A stretch of 64,000 nt of DNA from Paraburkholderia heleia NBRC 101817 (GTDB taxonomy: Bacteria > Pseudomonadota > Gammaproteobacteria > Burkholderiales > Burkholderiaceae): positions 62,001 to 126,000 of the forward strand of contig NZ_BBJH01000002.1 in NCBI RefSeq assembly GCF_000739775.1, in the 5' to 3' direction. A model generated the notes under the pieces. The model saw only the letters and a program-made list of their open reading frames with translations, was not told the DNA's origin and ran no database searches. A program made the translations under genes and the position numbers. This document shows positions 62,152 through 64,000 of this stretch, piece by piece (positions within the stretch are counted from its first letter, which is position 1; each line of letters begins with the position of its first letter).

Positions 62152-63333
62152 TCAATGCGCGGTCACGCCGGCCAGCGGCGCCGGCACTGCGGCGCGCTCG
62201 AAGCGGTCGATCGCGAACGCATCGAGCGAAAGCGAAGGTGCGCCGTCGAGCACGAGTTCGGAAACGAGTTGCCCGCACGCAGGCCCGAGCTGAAAGCCGC
62301 TGCCGCAATAACCGAACGAGTAGTAGAGATTCGCGGCGCGCCGGCTTGCCGAGAGGATGGGCAGCGAGTCGGCCGTGAACGCTTCCACGCCGGCCCATGC
62401 GCGGTTCACGCCCAGATGGCGCAGATGCGGAAAGAGATCGACGACGGTCTGCGCACTTTTCACGAGCCGCATGAAATCGACTTCGCCGTGCCTCCCCGGC
62501 AGATCCGCGATGCCGATCAGCTTGCCGCCGATCACCACTGTGCCGTTGTCGAACTGCTTGAACGAAAGCGGTCGACCCGTAGCGCCGAGCGTCGCGCGGC
62601 AGAAGGGCGCCACGCGATGGGTGACCATCAGCATGAGGCCTTCGGGGTGCACGGGCACGGGCTCGCCGGCCTGGCGCGCCAGTTCGCCCGACCACGCGCC
62701 CGCCGCGACGAGCAGCTTGCACGCGGCAAAGGTGCCGCGCGGCGTTCGCGCGAGCCAGCGCTCGCCGCGCGGCTCAATGTGCGTGACCGCCGTGCCTTCG
62801 TAAAAGCGCGCGCCGTGCTTTTGCGCGGCGAGGCGAAACGCCGTGGTGGTGCGAAAGGGCAACGCATAGCCGTCGCGCTCGACCCAGATGCCGCCCGTCA
62901 CGTGTTTCGCCAATGCCGGTTCGAGTTCGAGCACTGTCTCGCGGTCGATCAGCTTCTCGTGCGTGAAGCCGTGCGATTTGAGCAGCGCGACGCGCTCGCG
63001 GCATTCCGCCAGTTCGGCCTCGGTTTCGGCAATCTTCAGTTGTCCGGAGGGAACGAAGCCGCCGTCGTCGCCGATGGTGTCGGGCAGCGCGTGCCAGATT
63101 TCGCGCGACATGAGCGCAAGCGGAATCTCGGGGAGCGGTCGGCCGAGCGTGCGCACGCCGCCGGCGTTCACGCCCGACGAATGGCGGCCCACGTAGTCGG
63201 CTTCGAGCACGATCACGCTCGCGCCGCGCCGCGCCATGTGAAAGGCGCTGCTCGAACCGTGCAGGCCGCCGCCGATCACGAGGACATCCGCTTCCTGCAC
63301 GACGCTCGCGGGGGAAGTTCGGGCGTCATTCAC
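62152..63333 (-). CDS. FAD-dependent amino-acid/amine dehydrogenase, DAO family (HcnC/OoxB-like subunit)
   Basis: 393 residues. N-terminal FAD site DVLVIGGGLHGSSSAFHMAR and GASVIVLEADYVGRHSSG, followed by the DAO-family body and the C-terminal YYSFGYCGSGFQLGPACGQL loop. Start is a GTG at 63333 with GGAG upstream, overlapping the upstream gene by 8 bases. Paired with a BFD-type flavoprotein it corresponds to the beta subunit of HcnBC, opine oxidases or hydroxyproline dehydrogenases. The substrate is an amino acid or opine that cannot be identified here. Confidence 0.9.
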   Translation of the reverse strand: MNDARTSPASVVQEADVLVIGGGLHGSSSAFHMARRGASVIVLEADYVGRHSSGVNAGGVRTLGRPLPEIPLALMSREIWHALPDTIGDDGGFVPSGQLKIAETEAELAECRERVALLKSHGFTHEKLIDRETVLELEPALAKHVTGGIWVERDGYALPFRTTTAFRLAAQKHGARFYEGTAVTHIEPRGERWLARTPRGTFAACKLLVAAGAWSGELARQAGEPVPVHPEGLMLMVTHRVAPFCRATLGATGRPLSFKQFDNGTVVIGGKLIGIADLPGRHGEVDFMRLVKSAQTVVDLFPHLRHLGVNRAWAGVEAFTADSLPILSASRRAANLYYSFGYCGSGFQLGPACGQLVSELVLDGAPSLSLDAFAIDRFERAAVPAPLAGVTAH

Positions 63334-64000
63334 CGGCGAGTTCTCCGAGCGTGAGTGGCTTGATGGGCGGGCGGATACGGTAGTAGCCCACCTCGGCTGG
63401 CGGCACCTTGCGTGCCTCGGCGATCACTTCGGTCACGGTGAGGCCGCACAGGCGGCCCTGGCACGGCCCCATGCCGCAGCGGCCGAACGACTTCGCCTGG
63501 TTCGGGCCGAGGCAGCCGAGGCCCACGAAGCCGCGCAGCTCGCCCGCCGTCACTTCCTCGCAGCGGCAGACGATAGTGCTGTCGGCGGGGATGCGGTTCG
63601 CGTCGCGTGGGCGATAGAGGCTGTCGAGGAACGGGCGGATGCGCATCACACGTTCGAGTTCCGCGCGGTGGGGAGCGGCCTCGCGATCGCGCGTGGCTGC
63701 ATCGATCGAGCCTAGCTGTGCGGCAGCCGCGAGCGCCGCGAGCACGCCCTGTTGCGCCGCGGCCTGGGCCCCGCCTATGCCTGCGCCGTCGCCGGCCACG
63801 AAAATGCCGGGCACGTCGAGCTCGCCCCACGCGTCCGTTTGCGGGGTGAAGCAAAGCTGCCCGTTGTCCCAGCGATGCGCGGCGCGCAGCGCCTGCGTGA
63901 ACTGCGTGTTGGGCACCACGCCCTGGTGCAGCAGGATCACATCGGCCTCGATACGGTGCGCGCGCCCTTGCGACGTGAAGGTGAGCGCGGCTGCGCGCTG
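63326..64000 (-). CDS. Pyridine-nucleotide-disulfide-oxidoreductase-like subunit with BFD [2Fe-2S] domain (partial, runs off right edge)
   Basis: The visible C-terminal 224 codons. A second nucleotide-binding loop VAGDGAGIGGAQAAAQQG is followed by a BFD-like iron-sulphur domain with CRCEEVTAGEL and CGMGPCQGRLCG. This is the alpha subunit (HcnB/OoxA type) of two-subunit amino-acid or opine dehydrogenases. Its frame is open to the window edge. It overlaps the next gene by 8 bases. Confidence 0.88.
   Translation of the reverse strand, partial: QRAAALTFTSQGRAHRIEADVILLHQGVVPNTQFTQALRAAHRWDNGQLCFTPQTDAWGELDVPGIFVAGDGAGIGGAQAAAQQGVLAALAAAAQLGSIDAATRDREAAPHRAELERVMRIRPFLDSLYRPRDANRIPADSTIVCRCEEVTAGELRGFVGLGCLGPNQAKSFGRCGMGPCQGRLCGLTVTEVIAEARKVPPAEVGYYRIRPPIKPLTLGELAGE

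Noticed and set aside
1..64000. CRISPR arrays, tRNA, rRNA, integrases or insertion sequences
   Set aside because: I looked for regular repeats, tRNA-like cloverleafs and transposase motifs and saw none; the Hcp island has no visible integrase or flanking repeats.

Overview
The window reads as a chromosomal segment of a high-GC betaproteobacterium of the Burkholderia/Paraburkholderia/Caballeronia group. The evidence is the uniformly GC-rich codon use, the DUF4148 secreted proteins, the DUF2970 membrane protein, the Hcp/Tlde1 pair and many transporter-plus-regulator units. No rRNA, tRNA, CRISPR array or intact insertion sequence was seen. Gene functions are called from protein motifs read by eye; no database search was possible.

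Layout. 1-1918: part of an OpuC/OsmX-type compatible-solute ABC transporter (permease, binding protein, second permease cut by the left edge). 2716-3819: M23 murein endopeptidase behind an AT-rich leader with nested inverted repeats. 3988-8876: ethanolamine module (permease, EutB, EutC, EutR) without microcompartment genes. 8905-10030: GNAT acetyltransferase and XRE-cupin regulator. 10272-14808: CBS-PAS-GGDEF-EAL protein, a small unknown protein and a chemoreceptor. 14813-20642: FadR-type GntR regulator divergent from a ribose-type sugar ABC operon, with TGGT-N2-NCCA sites between them. 20697-25043: SDR, two converging GlxA-type AraC regulators and an MFS exporter. 25566-29625: translationally coupled molybdenum hydroxylase (three-haem cytochrome c, 2Fe-2S subunit, Tat-exported molybdenum subunit). 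30390-36476: propeller lipoprotein, DUF4148 protein, diguanylate cyclase, serine hydrolase, tautomerase, an SDR lacking the catalytic Tyr, and a VOC remnant.

36592-42136 is a tripartite drug-efflux locus (EmrB, NodT-type outer-membrane factor and EmrA) interleaved with two MarR genes; related palindromes lie before four of the five genes. 42188-46168: a MocR regulator running into a broken NTF2-like gene, an intergenic stretch with two tandem terminators and no plus-strand gene before them, a DUF2970 gene, and an apparently leaderless MarR gene with its MFS exporter. 46278-47532 is a visibly AT-richer island: an orphan Hcp, a Tlde1-type L,D-transpeptidase toxin and a small membrane protein that is the likely immunity factor. 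47933-51350: DeoR regulator with MFS transporter, and a patatin-like lipase.

51494-54466 is a complete SiaABCD signalling operon (phosphatase, kinase, phospho-switch, diguanylate cyclase). Its SiaA has cytoplasmic CBS-like domains in place of a membrane sensor, and its SiaD lacks the RxxD inhibitory site. 54645-57320: MocE/MocD-like Rieske ferredoxin and desaturase, then alanine racemase. 57465-61585: a broken hydrolase, a divergent LysR/VOC pair, four small exported or unknown proteins and a DUF2278 protein. 61743-64000: RidA with a two-subunit flavoprotein amino-acid dehydrogenase running off the right edge.

The most interesting items are the Hcp-Tlde1-immunity island, the variant Sia operon, the self-contained MarR efflux regulon, and three places where terminator-like hairpins have no obvious gene.
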